A model generated the notes under the pieces. The model did not search any database. It worked only from the letters and a program-made list of their open reading frames with translations, and was not told the DNA's origin. This document shows positions 1-6,097 of a stretch of DNA of 6,215 bases, in pieces. The translations under genes and the position numbers were made by a program. Positions within the stretch are counted from its first letter, which is position 1, and each line of letters opens with the position of its first letter. Source of the stretch: an uncultured Phascolarctobacterium sp. (GTDB taxonomy: Bacteria; Bacillota; Negativicutes; Acidaminococcales; Acidaminococcaceae); assembly GCA_949287345.1 (NCBI GenBank), contig CASEGD010000089.1, positions 1 through 6,215 of the forward strand. The letters are read 5' to 3'.

Positions 1-1607
1 GCAGCGGCAACCTCCTTGCGCGGCGGGTCAATCATGCCGGCGGCGCCGATAAAGGTTAAGCCGTACTCGATATTTTCATCGTCGTCCTGCGGCACGGAGG
101 CAAGCGTTTTGGTGGCAAAACCCAGCACGCGCAAAGCCTGCTGCGACATCTTATGGCACAGCGTTAAAATATTTTCCTTATCACGTTCGGTAATTGCTCG
201 CACGCCCTGCGCCGTTAAAATATGGCTGCACAGCGGCAGCATCTCATCAACCGCGCCCTTGGTGTAAGCGGTAAAGCGGCCGTCAATTTTATGTACGGTC
301 GTCATGCGCTTGCGTGCCGAATCAAACGGCTGCTCAAAAAGGCGCGGGTATTTATCTTCCAAAGCGTCGTGGTTAATGCCAAACTTCTGCGCCAGGTAAA
401 TCAGCGCGCCCTCCGTCGGGTCGCCGATAATCTCGCCCTTGCGGTCCGGGTCAAGGCTCGCGTCGTTGCACAGCGCGGCGGCGTAAACCAGTTCCCTGTA
501 CAGCGCCGGGTGCTGCATGGCAGCGGCGTCGGTAGGGGTGGCGCTCTGTTTTTCAAAATCGCCGTTCAGCGCCAGCTGTGTCACCGTCATTTTGTTCAGC
601 GTAAGCGTGCCGGTTTTGTCGCTGCAAATTACCGTCGCGCTTCCCAAAGTTTCAACGGAAGGCAGCTTGCGTATCAGCGCGTTCTGTTTTGCCATACGCT
701 GTACGCCCAGCGCCATGACAATGGTGGCGGTGGCGGGCAGCCCTTCCGGGATGATGGAAATAGCCAGCGACACCGCGATTAAAAACTGCGGCACCAGCGG
801 GCGTCCGTAAAAAGCGCCCAGCGCAAAAATCAGCACGCAAACAATTAAACCGATAACCGTCAGCGTCTTGCCTGCGGCGTTCAGCTTGCGTTTCAGCGGC
901 GTGTCAAACTCGTCCTGCCCGTCCAGCAGTGTGGCAATGCTGCCAACCTCCGTCCTCATGCCGGTAGCGGTGGCAATGCCCACGGCGCGTCCGTAAGTAA
1001 CAATCGAGCCCGCATAAGCCATGTTTGCGCGGTCGCCCAGCGGGCAATCTTCCGGCAGCACAACCTCTGCTTCTTTTTCGGCAGCGACCGATTCACCCGT
1101 CAGCGAAGCCTCCTGAATCTGCAAATTGGCGCTGTCTGCCAAACGCAGGTCGGCGGGCACCATATCACCGTCGCTTAAAAACACAATGTCGCCGGGCACA
1201 ACTTCCCTCGCGGGGATAATGCTTTCCTCTCCCTGCCTTAACACGCGCGCGTTAGGCGCGGACATGCTGCGCAAAGCCTCCAGTGCGGACTGCGCCTTTT
1301 TCTCCTGCACAATGCCGATAAGGGCGTTGACGATGACGATGGTAAAAATTACGCCTGCTTCCGCCAGCTCGCCCAGAGCGAAGGACACTGCTGCCGCACC
1401 GACGAGGATTAAAACCATCGGGTCAAAAATCTGCTCTTTAAGCATGGCGGCAATGCTTTTGGGCGGCTTGGCGCGCAGTTCGTTATAACCGTATTGCCGC
1501 AGCCGTTCCGCCGCCTGTGCGTCGCTCAAACCTTCGGCGCTGCTGCCGAGCTGTTGGTAAACCTGTTGTAAATTTTGTGCGTGTGCGTTGTTACTGTGAT
1601 AATCCAT
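1..1607 (-). CDS. P2A-type (Ca2+-type) cation-transporting P-type ATPase, N-terminal 535 residues, partial
   Basis: Membrane pump that couples ATP hydrolysis to cation transport, most likely Ca2+ export. Read from ATG at 1607 and open to the window edge. Residues 20-50 resemble the cation ATPase N-terminal domain. Membrane segments are seen near 62-80, 82-100, 248-268 and 272-300. The actuator loop has TGES at 170-173. M4 has PEGLPA at 287-292 (E288 matches the SERCA site-II glutamate). The phosphorylation motif DKTGT is at 330-334 with D330 the phospho-acceptor. The N domain has GDPTE at 395-399 and KGA at 450-452, and DPPR at 527-530 opens the hinge. PEGLPA followed by LPSVETLG places it in the P2A group, not with heavy-metal or K+ pumps. 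The C-terminal hinge and M5-M10 lie outside, so ion specificity cannot be settled. GAAGGGAG (1621-1628) is the likely ribosome binding site, with a rather long 13-base spacing. No in-frame start exists just upstream. An attenuator-like leader precedes it. Confidence 0.95.
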   Translation of the reverse strand, partial: MDYHSNNAHAQNLQQVYQQLGSSAEGLSDAQAAERLRQYGYNELRAKPPKSIAAMLKEQIFDPMVLILVGAAAVSFALGELAEAGVIFTIVIVNALIGIVQEKKAQSALEALRSMSAPNARVLRQGEESIIPAREVVPGDIVFLSDGDMVPADLRLADSANLQIQEASLTGESVAAEKEAEVVLPEDCPLGDRANMAYAGSIVTYGRAVGIATATGMRTEVGSIATLLDGQDEFDTPLKRKLNAAGKTLTVIGLIVCVLIFALGAFYGRPLVPQFLIAVSLAISIIPEGLPATATIVMALGVQRMAKQNALIRKLPSVETLGSATVICSDKTGTLTLNKMTVTQLALNGDFEKQSATPTDAAAMQHPALYRELVYAAALCNDASLDPDRKGEIIGDPTEGALIYLAQKFGINHDALEDKYPRLFEQPFDSARKRMTTVHKIDGRFTAYTKGAVDEMLPLCSHILTAQGVRAITERDKENILTLCHKMSQQALRVLGFATKTLASVPQDDDENIEYGLTFIGAAGMIDPPRKEVAA

Positions 1608-1667
1608 AAAGGATTCATCACTCCCTTCGTAAAAAATTTTTATAGCCAAAGCGCATAGCGCAAGTGC

Positions 1668-1721
1668 TTAAAACAAAAAGGCATAGCCCGCAGTCCCAAA
1701 CGGAACGCAGGTTATGCCTTT
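1668..1721 (-). terminator. Intrinsic terminator / attenuator upstream of the ATPase
   Basis: Read on the minus strand, 1721-1707 pairs with 1691-1677. The stem has nine uninterrupted pairs (AAAGGCATA/TATGCCTTT), then one A-C mismatch and one T-G wobble. The stem continues after a one-base bulge as GTTCC/GGGAC around a GTTT loop. It is followed directly by TTTTTGTTTT. The strong hairpin plus U-tract is a classic rho-independent terminator. It lies between the promoter and the ATPase start, so it must be read through for ATPase expression. On the plus strand the tail is TTTAAAAATTTG, much poorer, so it works mainly towards the ATPase. Confidence 0.85.
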
Positions 1722-1790
1722 AAAAATTTGCGTTTTTAAATTGTAAGCACCGTTATTTCGGTGAGGGTCACTGTCGTCAGAGGCAGTCAT
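1668..1790 (-). CDS. 40-residue leader ORF with N-terminal acidic run, upstream of the P-type ATPase
   Basis: A small ORF that I do not recognise from any family. Seen directly: ATG at 1790-1788, an AAGGA ribosome binding site at 1803-1799 with ideal 8-base spacing, 40 codons and a TAA at 1670-1668. The peptide starts MTASDDSDPH and ends GTAGYAFLF. A near-consensus promoter lies about 50 bases upstream, so it should be the first ORF on the ATPase transcript. The second half overlaps an intrinsic terminator, and the stop codon sits at the end of its U-tract. Inference: its translation may decide whether polymerase reads on into the ATPase. The acidic D-D-S-D-P run (residues 5-9) resembles sequences known to destabilise translating ribosomes at low Mg2+, as in MgtL. 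Skipping one base (C at 1766) gives a different 17-residue peptide, MTASDDSDLTEITVLTI, so the true reading frame after residue 8 is uncertain. It could also be a small gene with its own terminator. Confidence 0.6.
   Translation of the reverse strand: MTASDDSDPHRNNGAYNLKTQIFKGITCVPFGTAGYAFLF
1719..1740 (-). repeat. AT-only hairpin overlapping the terminator base, possible anti-terminator arm
   Basis: TTTAAAAA (minus strand, 1740-1733) pairs perfectly with TTTTTAAA (1726-1719) around a six-base loop CGCAAA. It shares bases 1719-1721 with the outer three pairs of the terminator stem, so the two hairpins compete slightly. Eight A-U pairs are weak and cannot by themselves explain anti-termination. 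The shifted-frame stop codon (1738-1736) lies inside it. Confidence 0.4.
1748..1763 (-). repeat. Small hairpin inside the leader ORF
   Basis: On the minus strand CACCG (1763-1759) and CGGTG (1752-1748) form a perfect five-pair GC-rich stem around AAATAA. It sits just after the acidic codons of the leader ORF and could act as a pause hairpin or slow the ribosome. A five-pair stem can occur by chance. Confidence 0.4.
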
Positions 1791-1847
1791 GGTAATTTTC
1801 CTTTCCAAAAGCGGGAAGAAACTAAATAATATGTGTTATCACTTTGA

Positions 1848-1876
1848 ATGTTAGCATAGCTTTACCCATTTGTCAA
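1848..1876 (-). promoter_or_regulatory. Sigma-A-type promoter for the leader ORF and P-type ATPase
   Basis: On the minus strand a perfect -35 box TTGACA (1876-1871) is followed by a 17-base spacer and TAACAT as -10 box (1853-1848). TGC lies directly before the -10, giving an extended -10 TG motif. The start of transcription should fall near 1841, about 50 bases before the leader ATG and about 235 before the ATPase ATG. This is the best promoter match in the window. Confidence 0.85.
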
Positions 1877-1977
1877 GGTAGCAAAGGGTTAAAGGGGGAA
1901 GATGTAGTATGATTTATTATCTGCGCAGGCAGGTATTTTTTACGCGCGCATTGAATATTACACTATTGCAGTTTAAC

Positions 1978-1988
1978 GGAAGGGGTGA
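1978..1988 (+). promoter_or_regulatory. Ribosome binding site fixing the hydantoinase start at 1993
   Basis: GGAAGGGGTGA (1978-1988) lies just before ATG 1993; its GGGG core ends seven bases from the start. From that ATG the protein begins MLLGIDVGGTFTD, where HyuA-family proteins usually begin. A second in-frame ATG at 1909 also has a purine-rich stretch before it (AAAGGGGG, 1891-1898) but would add 28 residues with no family resemblance. Confidence 0.75.
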
Positions 1989-1992
1989 AGTT

Positions 1993-3654
1993 ATGCTTTT
2001 AGGTATAGATGTTGGCGGAACTTTTACCGATGCTGTTTTGGTGGACAGCGGCGCTGTTTACGCGCAGGCCAAGCGCCCGACGACGCATGGCGAAGTGCTG
2101 CGCGGCATACTGGACGCGCTGGACGCTGTGCTTGACGGCGCTGACGTTACGCAGATTGAGCGTGTGGTTATCAGCAGCACGATTGTTACCAACGCGCTGA
2201 CGGAGGGCAAAACGCAGCCCGTTTTTTTAGCTGTTATGACGGGCCCCGGCATGAACGTAAAAGGGTGCTTCCCGGTTGAGCCGTACCTTGTAAGCGGCTA
2301 TGTTGACCACCGCGGCAAAATTGCGGCGCGCACGGAGTTCAACAAGCATTACGGTTTATTGGACAGGCAGAGCGGCGTAACCGTGGCGGCCGTCAGCGGC
2401 AAATTTGCGGTGCGTAACCCCGAAAACGAATACGTTTTGGCGCACGAGCTGAAAAAGAGCGGCTATAAAAAAGTGTTTTTAGGCTCGGAGCTTTCGGGCG
2501 AATTAAATTTTATCCGCCGGACGAACAGCGCCTATTTTGCGGCGGCGGTAGATAAAACTTTTGAAGCCTTTGGCAAACAGGTGGAATGGGCGCTGAAGGA
2601 GCGCAGCATTACCGCGCCGGTGCAGATTTTAAAGGCGGACGGCGGTACGCTTCCGCTTGATGCGGCGTTAAAGCAGCCGGTTGAAGCCGTGTTTACCGGC
2701 CCTGCTGCCAGCGTGCTGGGCATTGAAGCTTTGGGCGCGCCGCAGGGCAAAAGCATTTCGCTTGATGTTGGCGGCACGACGACGGACATTGCCTTTTGGG
2801 ATAACGGCGAGCCGCTGCTTGCGAAAAAGGGTGCGATGATTGGCAAATACCCGACGGCTGTACGCTCGTTCCATATGCGCAGCGTGGGCATTGGCGGCGA
2901 CAGCGCGATTACAAAACTGCCGCAGGGCTTTAAAGTCGGGCCGGAACGTGCGGGCAGGGCTGCTGCGCTTGGCGGTGCTGCGCCTACTCTTGCGGACGCG
3001 CTGATTGTTTTGCGCCTGGCAGATTTCGGCGACCGCGAGGCATCTGTAAACGCCATCGGCACTTTATGCCACGAAGGCGAAACGATGGAAGCAGCGGCGC
3101 AGGCGATTTTGGACGCTGCGCTGGATGTTATTGAAAACGCGATTAAGGAGATGCTGCACGAGTGGAGCATCCAGCCTGTATATACGGTAAGCGACGTTAT
3201 CAGCGGCAGTGATTTTGAGCCGCAGCAACTTGTCGGCGTCGGCGGCGGTGCGCCGGGGCTTATCCACGCGCTGGGCAAACGTATGGGTCTGCCGGTTATT
3301 ATCCCGCCCGGCGGCATGGTTGCCAACGCCATTGGCGCGGCACTGGCACGCCCGACCGTGGCGGCCAGCCTGCGCGCCGATACGACCGAAGGCTATTATT
3401 TAATTCCGGAAAGCGGCAAACGCGAACGCCTGCCCAAACGCTTCAACATGCAGGCGGCGGAAGAAATTTTAAGCGCGTGGCTGCACGATAAAGCGGGCGG
3501 CTGGCAGATGGAAGGCAACGAAACCGAAGTCATCAGCCGCGAATATTTCCGCACGGTGCACGGCTATTATGACACCGGCGAAATTATTTACCTGCGCATG
3601 CAGCTTAAACCGGGCATTTTGTATAAAATTACCGGCAGGGAGGTGGCGTTTTGA
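1993..3654 (+). CDS. Hydantoinase/oxoprolinase (HyuA-like) family ATPase, short form
   Basis: 553 residues from ATG 1993. The family (N-methylhydantoinase A, ATP-dependent 5-oxoprolinase, acetone carboxylase subunits) uses ATP to activate cyclic amides or ketones. Seen: an ASKHA-type phosphate loop GIDVGGTFTDAV at 4-15, SSTIVTNALTEG at 61-72 (Hydant_A_N region), KADGG at 214-218, GPAAS at 236-240, second phosphate loop LDVGGTTTDIA at 257-267, SVGIGGDS at 297-304, VGVGGGAP at 414-421 and PGGMVANAIGAA at 439-450. Both nucleotide loops are intact, so it should bind ATP. It is shorter than classical HyuA (about 680-700 residues), and no HyuB partner is next to it. It therefore may not be a standard hydantoinase, and the substrate cannot be named. 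It heads an apparent four-gene operon; its TGA overlaps the TTG start of the next gene, suggesting translational coupling. A weak promoter candidate (TTTTTT, 17 bases, TACACT at 1936-1964) would exclude the 1909 start. Confidence 0.88.
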   Translation: MLLGIDVGGTFTDAVLVDSGAVYAQAKRPTTHGEVLRGILDALDAVLDGADVTQIERVVISSTIVTNALTEGKTQPVFLAVMTGPGMNVKGCFPVEPYLVSGYVDHRGKIAARTEFNKHYGLLDRQSGVTVAAVSGKFAVRNPENEYVLAHELKKSGYKKVFLGSELSGELNFIRRTNSAYFAAAVDKTFEAFGKQVEWALKERSITAPVQILKADGGTLPLDAALKQPVEAVFTGPAASVLGIEALGAPQGKSISLDVGGTTTDIAFWDNGEPLLAKKGAMIGKYPTAVRSFHMRSVGIGGDSAITKLPQGFKVGPERAGRAAALGGAAPTLADALIVLRLADFGDREASVNAIGTLCHEGETMEAAAQAILDAALDVIENAIKEMLHEWSIQPVYTVSDVISGSDFEPQQLVGVGGGAPGLIHALGKRMGLPVIIPPGGMVANAIGAALARPTVAASLRADTTEGYYLIPESGKRERLPKRFNMQAAEEILSAWLHDKAGGWQMEGNETEVISREYFRTVHGYYDTGEIIYLRMQLKPGILYKITGREVAF

Positions 3655-4970
3655 AACAGGCAAATTTGGGACTGATTTTCTTTCCGGCCTTTGACTGGAT
3701 GATTAGCCCGGGGCACCCCGAGCGTCAGGAAAGGCTGTTATATACGCGCGACCAGCTGACGGAGGAAGGGCTGTTTGACCGTCCGGAAATCCGCGAGTAC
3801 CGTCTGCGCATGGCGGAAATTAACGATTTGCAGCGCGCCCATGTCGGCGTGCCTTCGATAGCCAAACTCATCACGCCTGCGCACCTAGCTTCTGCCGGTG
3901 GCTGCTTAACGGCGGCCGACGCTGTAATGAGCGGCGAGGTTAAACGCGCCTTTGCACTTGTCCGCCCGCCGGGACACCATGCCATGCGCATTGTGCACGG
4001 CATACGCGGTTTTTGTACCATTAACATTGAAGCGGTGATGGTGGAATACCTGCGCAGCCGTTACGGCATTAAAAAAATTGCGGTGGTGGATACGGACGTG
4101 CACCACGGCGACGGCAGCCAGGACGTTTTTTACCACGACCCAAACGTGCTTTATATTTCGTTCCATCAGGACGGGCGCACGCTGTACCCGGGCACGGGGT
4201 TCCCCAACGAGGCGGGCAGCCCTGCGGCGTGGGGCTACAACTTAAACCTGCCGCTGTTGCCCGGCAGCGGGGATAAGGAAATTCACCGCCTGTTTGACGG
4301 TTTGATTAAACCGGTGCTGGACGATTTTGAGCCGGAGCTGATTATCAACTCCGCCGGTCAGGACAACCATTTCAGCGACCCGCTGGCCAGCATGAGCGTA
4401 ACGGCGCACGGCTATGCGGCGCTGGCCGATAAATTAAAGGCGGATATTGCTGTGCTCGAAGGCGGCTATTCCATCGAAGCGGCGCTGCCCTACGTTAACA
4501 CCGGCATCATCCTCGCCATGGCGGAGATGGATTACAGCAAGGTTATCGAGCCGGACGTCCGCGCCTTGCGCACGCCCGACCCGCGCTGCATGACGCGTGT
4601 TGAGCAGCTTATCGACCAGGTGGGCACTATCTGGCGCAGCCGCCATGAAGTCGGCAAAATGCTGCTGGATAAATGTGGCAATAAGTGGCAGCGCAAAAAA
4701 GGCATTTACTATGATGAAGAAGGAATCCGCGAGGAGCAGCTGGAAACGGCGCATTACTGCAGCAAATGCAGCGGCTGGATGAGCATTGACACCAACGCGC
4801 GTGGCACCCGTTACGGCGACCAGAACGCTTACGTTGTGTGCCTGCACCGCGACACCTGCGCGGATTGCCAAAAGGCGGCTTACGACGACGCACTGCGCGC
4901 CAAACAGAGCTGCGCTTATAAATATATTTTGTTACAGCACCCCGATACGGGCGTTGTGGAAACTATTTGA
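3651..4970 (+). CDS. Histone-deacetylase-fold amidohydrolase with C-terminal cysteine cluster
   Basis: 439 residues, TTG start at 3651 inside the TTGA overlap with the hydantoinase stop; GGGAGG lies eight bases ahead. The HDAC superfamily (AcuC, acetylpolyamine amidohydrolase, class II HDACs) removes acyl groups from amines with a metal ion. All expected active-site parts are present: RPPGHHA with H109/H110, DTDVHHGDG at 147-155 (D149 and H151 as metal ligands), SAGQD with D238 as third ligand, DPL at 243-245, and LEGGY at 269-273 with Y273 as likely catalytic tyrosine. Beyond residue 300 is an extra tail of about 140 residues with C370-x2-C373 and C403-x2-C406, plus C397 and C421. This looks like a zinc ribbon and is not part of the core fold. 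Likely cytoplasmic; no signal peptide is seen. Natural substrate unknown. The tail could bind nucleic acid, a protein partner or the hydantoinase product (inference). Confidence 0.9.
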   Translation: MKQANLGLIFFPAFDWMISPGHPERQERLLYTRDQLTEEGLFDRPEIREYRLRMAEINDLQRAHVGVPSIAKLITPAHLASAGGCLTAADAVMSGEVKRAFALVRPPGHHAMRIVHGIRGFCTINIEAVMVEYLRSRYGIKKIAVVDTDVHHGDGSQDVFYHDPNVLYISFHQDGRTLYPGTGFPNEAGSPAAWGYNLNLPLLPGSGDKEIHRLFDGLIKPVLDDFEPELIINSAGQDNHFSDPLASMSVTAHGYAALADKLKADIAVLEGGYSIEAALPYVNTGIILAMAEMDYSKVIEPDVRALRTPDPRCMTRVEQLIDQVGTIWRSRHEVGKMLLDKCGNKWQRKKGIYYDEEGIREEQLETAHYCSKCSGWMSIDTNARGTRYGDQNAYVVCLHRDTCADCQKAAYDDALRAKQSCAYKYILLQHPDTGVVETI

Positions 4971-4988
4971 AGATTGGAGTAACTAAAA

Positions 4989-5543
4989 TTGAAGGAAATT
5001 GTAATTGCAACAAGCAACCCGGGCAAACTGGAAGAATTTAAGGAAATGTTAAAGGACATGGAGGTGGAGCTGCACTATCTGGCAGAATGGCCGGACATTG
5101 AAGCGCCGGTGGAAAACGGGCGCACCTTTGCCGCCAACGCACGCTTAAAGGCAACTTATTACGCCAAGGCAACGGGCATGACCTGCATTGCCGACGACAG
5201 CGGGCTGGAAGTGCAGGCACTGGACGGCGCGCCGGGAGTTTACAGCGCGCGTTACGCCGGTGAAAAAGCTACCGATAAGGAAAACAATGATTTGTTACTC
5301 GCCAACATGAAGTTGCAGGTTAAACGTACCTGCCGCTTCCGCTGCGCATTGTGTGTGGCAGGCGCTGACGGCAAGGTGCAGGTGGAAACCGACGGCATCT
5401 GCGAGGGCATGCTGCTGCACGAGCCTTTGGGCGATAACGGCTTCGGCTACGACCCGCTGTTCTGGTCCACGGAGCTGCACATGGGCCTTGGCGAAGCAAC
5501 GCCGGAAGAAAAAAATAAAATCAGATCGCGGCAAGGCCGTTAA
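4989..5543 (+). CDS. rdgB: XTP/dITP diphosphatase (RdgB/HAM1 family), frameshifted at the 3' end
   Basis: House-cleaning enzyme that hydrolyses ITP, dITP and XTP to monophosphates, keeping deaminated purines out of DNA and RNA. TTG start at 4989 with GGAG nine bases before it. Seen: SNPGKLEEF at 9-17 (phosphate binding), ENGRTFAANA at 42-51, the metal-site motif DDSGLEV at 69-75, APGVYSARYAG at 81-91, and LGDNGFGYDPLF at 147-158. After EEKNKI (173-178) the family continues with SHRG and a final helix, but here the frame reads R-S-R-Q-G-R and stops at 5541-5543. The missing end is found in another frame (5527-5577). The product as read has 184 residues against about 196 if restored. It lacks the Ser-His-Arg that contacts the base, so it is probably impaired unless the shift is a sequencing error. 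The gap from the preceding gene is 18 bases, so it is probably co-transcribed. Confidence 0.92.
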   Translation: MKEIVIATSNPGKLEEFKEMLKDMEVELHYLAEWPDIEAPVENGRTFAANARLKATYYAKATGMTCIADDSGLEVQALDGAPGVYSARYAGEKATDKENNDLLLANMKLQVKRTCRFRCALCVAGADGKVQVETDGICEGMLLHEPLGDNGFGYDPLFWSTELHMGLGEATPEEKNKIRSRQGR

Positions 5544-5577
5544 AAAACTGATTGCCAACTGGAAGAAAGTAAAATGA
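5527..5577 (+). pseudogene. rdgB: Displaced 3' end of rdgB
   Basis: In the frame starting at 5527 the sequence reads RGKAVKKLIANWKKVK then TGA at 5575-5577. This is the conserved C-terminal helix expected after SHRG in RdgB. The preceding codons (AAA ATC AG..AT) are two bases short of K-I-S-H. The restored stop overlaps the next gene's ATG as ATGA, the usual operon junction, so this was until recently the true gene end. Confidence 0.85.
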
Positions 5578-6062
5578 AAATAGGTTTAACGGGTGATACC
5601 CACGGCAGCATGCAGGCCATGCGCCGTGTGATAGCCGCCGCCCCGCCGGTGGAGCAGTGGCTGCATACGGGAGATTACGGACGCGATGCTTTATATTTAA
5701 AGGCGCAGACGGGGCTGCCTGTAACGGCGGTTGCCGGTAACTGCGATGTGGGCGACAACAGCGTAAACCCCGACGAATTTGTAACAATAGAAGGTTTTAA
5801 CATCTGGCTGCTGCACGGGCACCGTTATCTGCATGGCGGCGACCCGCAGGAGCTTGTGTGGTGGGCGCATAAGCTGGAAGCCGATATTGTTGTGTTTGGG
5901 CATACGCATGTGCCGCTGGTAAAATGGTACGGCGACGTGCTTTTGATTAACCCCGGCAGCCCTGCCAAACCGCGCAGCGCGGAGGGCGCAACCTTTGGCG
6001 TGCTGAACGTGAAGGCGGGGCAGAAACCCACGGCGGAGATTATAAAACTGGCGGCACTGTAA
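5574..6062 (+). CDS. YfcE/MJ0936-family metallophosphoesterase
   Basis: 162 residues, ATG at 5574 with GGAAG about eight bases upstream. Calcineurin-like phosphodiesterase of the small single-domain type. The full two-metal site is visible: GDTHG at 7-11 (D8, H10), HTGD at 31-34 (D34), GNCD at 55-58 (N56), H81 in LLHGH, and GHTH at 109-112 (H110, H112), followed by NPGSP at 126-130. The length is normal for the family. Members hydrolyse model phosphodiesters in vitro; physiological substrates are mostly unknown. The order rdgB then this gene matches ysnA-ysnB downstream of rph in Bacillus subtilis. Here the upstream neighbours are different (HDAC-like and hydantoinase-like). The start would overlap the original rdgB stop as ATGA, so translation was probably coupled; with the frameshifted rdgB ribosomes stop 33 bases earlier. 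Confidence 0.93.
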   Translation: MKIGLTGDTHGSMQAMRRVIAAAPPVEQWLHTGDYGRDALYLKAQTGLPVTAVAGNCDVGDNSVNPDEFVTIEGFNIWLLHGHRYLHGGDPQELVWWAHKLEADIVVFGHTHVPLVKWYGDVLLINPGSPAKPRSAEGATFGVLNVKAGQKPTAEIIKLAAL

Positions 6063-6084
6063 AAAGCCTTGCCAAATTACAGTG
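6055..6084 (+). repeat. Perfect 8-base inverted repeat around the -35 box of the malic enzyme promoter
   Basis: CACTGTAA (6055-6062) and TTACAGTG (6077-6084) are exact reverse complements separated by 14 bases. Arm centres are 22 bases apart, close to two helical turns, and the -35 box TTGCCA lies between them. The left arm contains the stop codon of the metallophosphoesterase. No T-tract follows, so it is a poor intrinsic terminator. Its geometry suits a dimeric regulator, or a simple RNA hairpin at the operon end. Confidence 0.5.
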
Positions 6085-6097
6085 TACGATATAAAAT
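6069..6097 (+). promoter_or_regulatory. Sigma-A-type promoter before the malic enzyme gene
   Basis: TTGCCA (6069-6074), a 17-base spacer and TAAAAT (6092-6097) give one mismatch in each box. Transcription would begin near 6104, about 35 bases before the ATG. TTACAG (6077-6082) with TAGTAT (6101-6106) at 18 bases is a weaker alternative. Confidence 0.65.

Noticed and set aside
222..782. 186-codon plus-strand ORF rich in Arg, Gln and Ala
   Set aside because: It is fully antisense to the well-supported P-type ATPase, has no recognisable motif, and its composition is that of a reversed GC-rich gene.
1616..1618. ATG close to the GGAG before the ATPase as an alternative start
   Set aside because: It is out of frame with the ATPase, gives only a short random peptide, and lies just two bases from the GGAG.
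1630..1665. Second minus-strand promoter after the terminator, using TATAAA as -10
   Set aside because: No acceptable -35 box lies 16-18 bases upstream of TATAAA.
1677..1732. Terminator acting on the plus strand
   Set aside because: The hairpin is shared, but on the plus strand it is followed by TTTAAAAATTTG, not a U-tract, and no plus-strand gene ends before it.
1668..1800. Known metal riboswitch (M-box, yybP-ykoY or NiCo type) in the ATPase leader
   Set aside because: I looked for the conserved core sequences I know of these classes on both strands and did not find a convincing match. A covariance-model search of 1608-1850 would settle it.
1909..1992. Upstream in-frame ATG giving the hydantoinase a 28-residue extension
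   Set aside because: The extension has no resemblance to the family or to a signal peptide. ATG 1993 has a better placed ribosome binding site and starts at the usual family N-terminus.
2532..3332. 266-codon minus-strand ORF rich in Ser, Pro and Ala
   Set aside because: It is antisense to the hydantoinase-like gene, whose motifs are continuous through this stretch. It has no ribosome binding site and no family resemblance.
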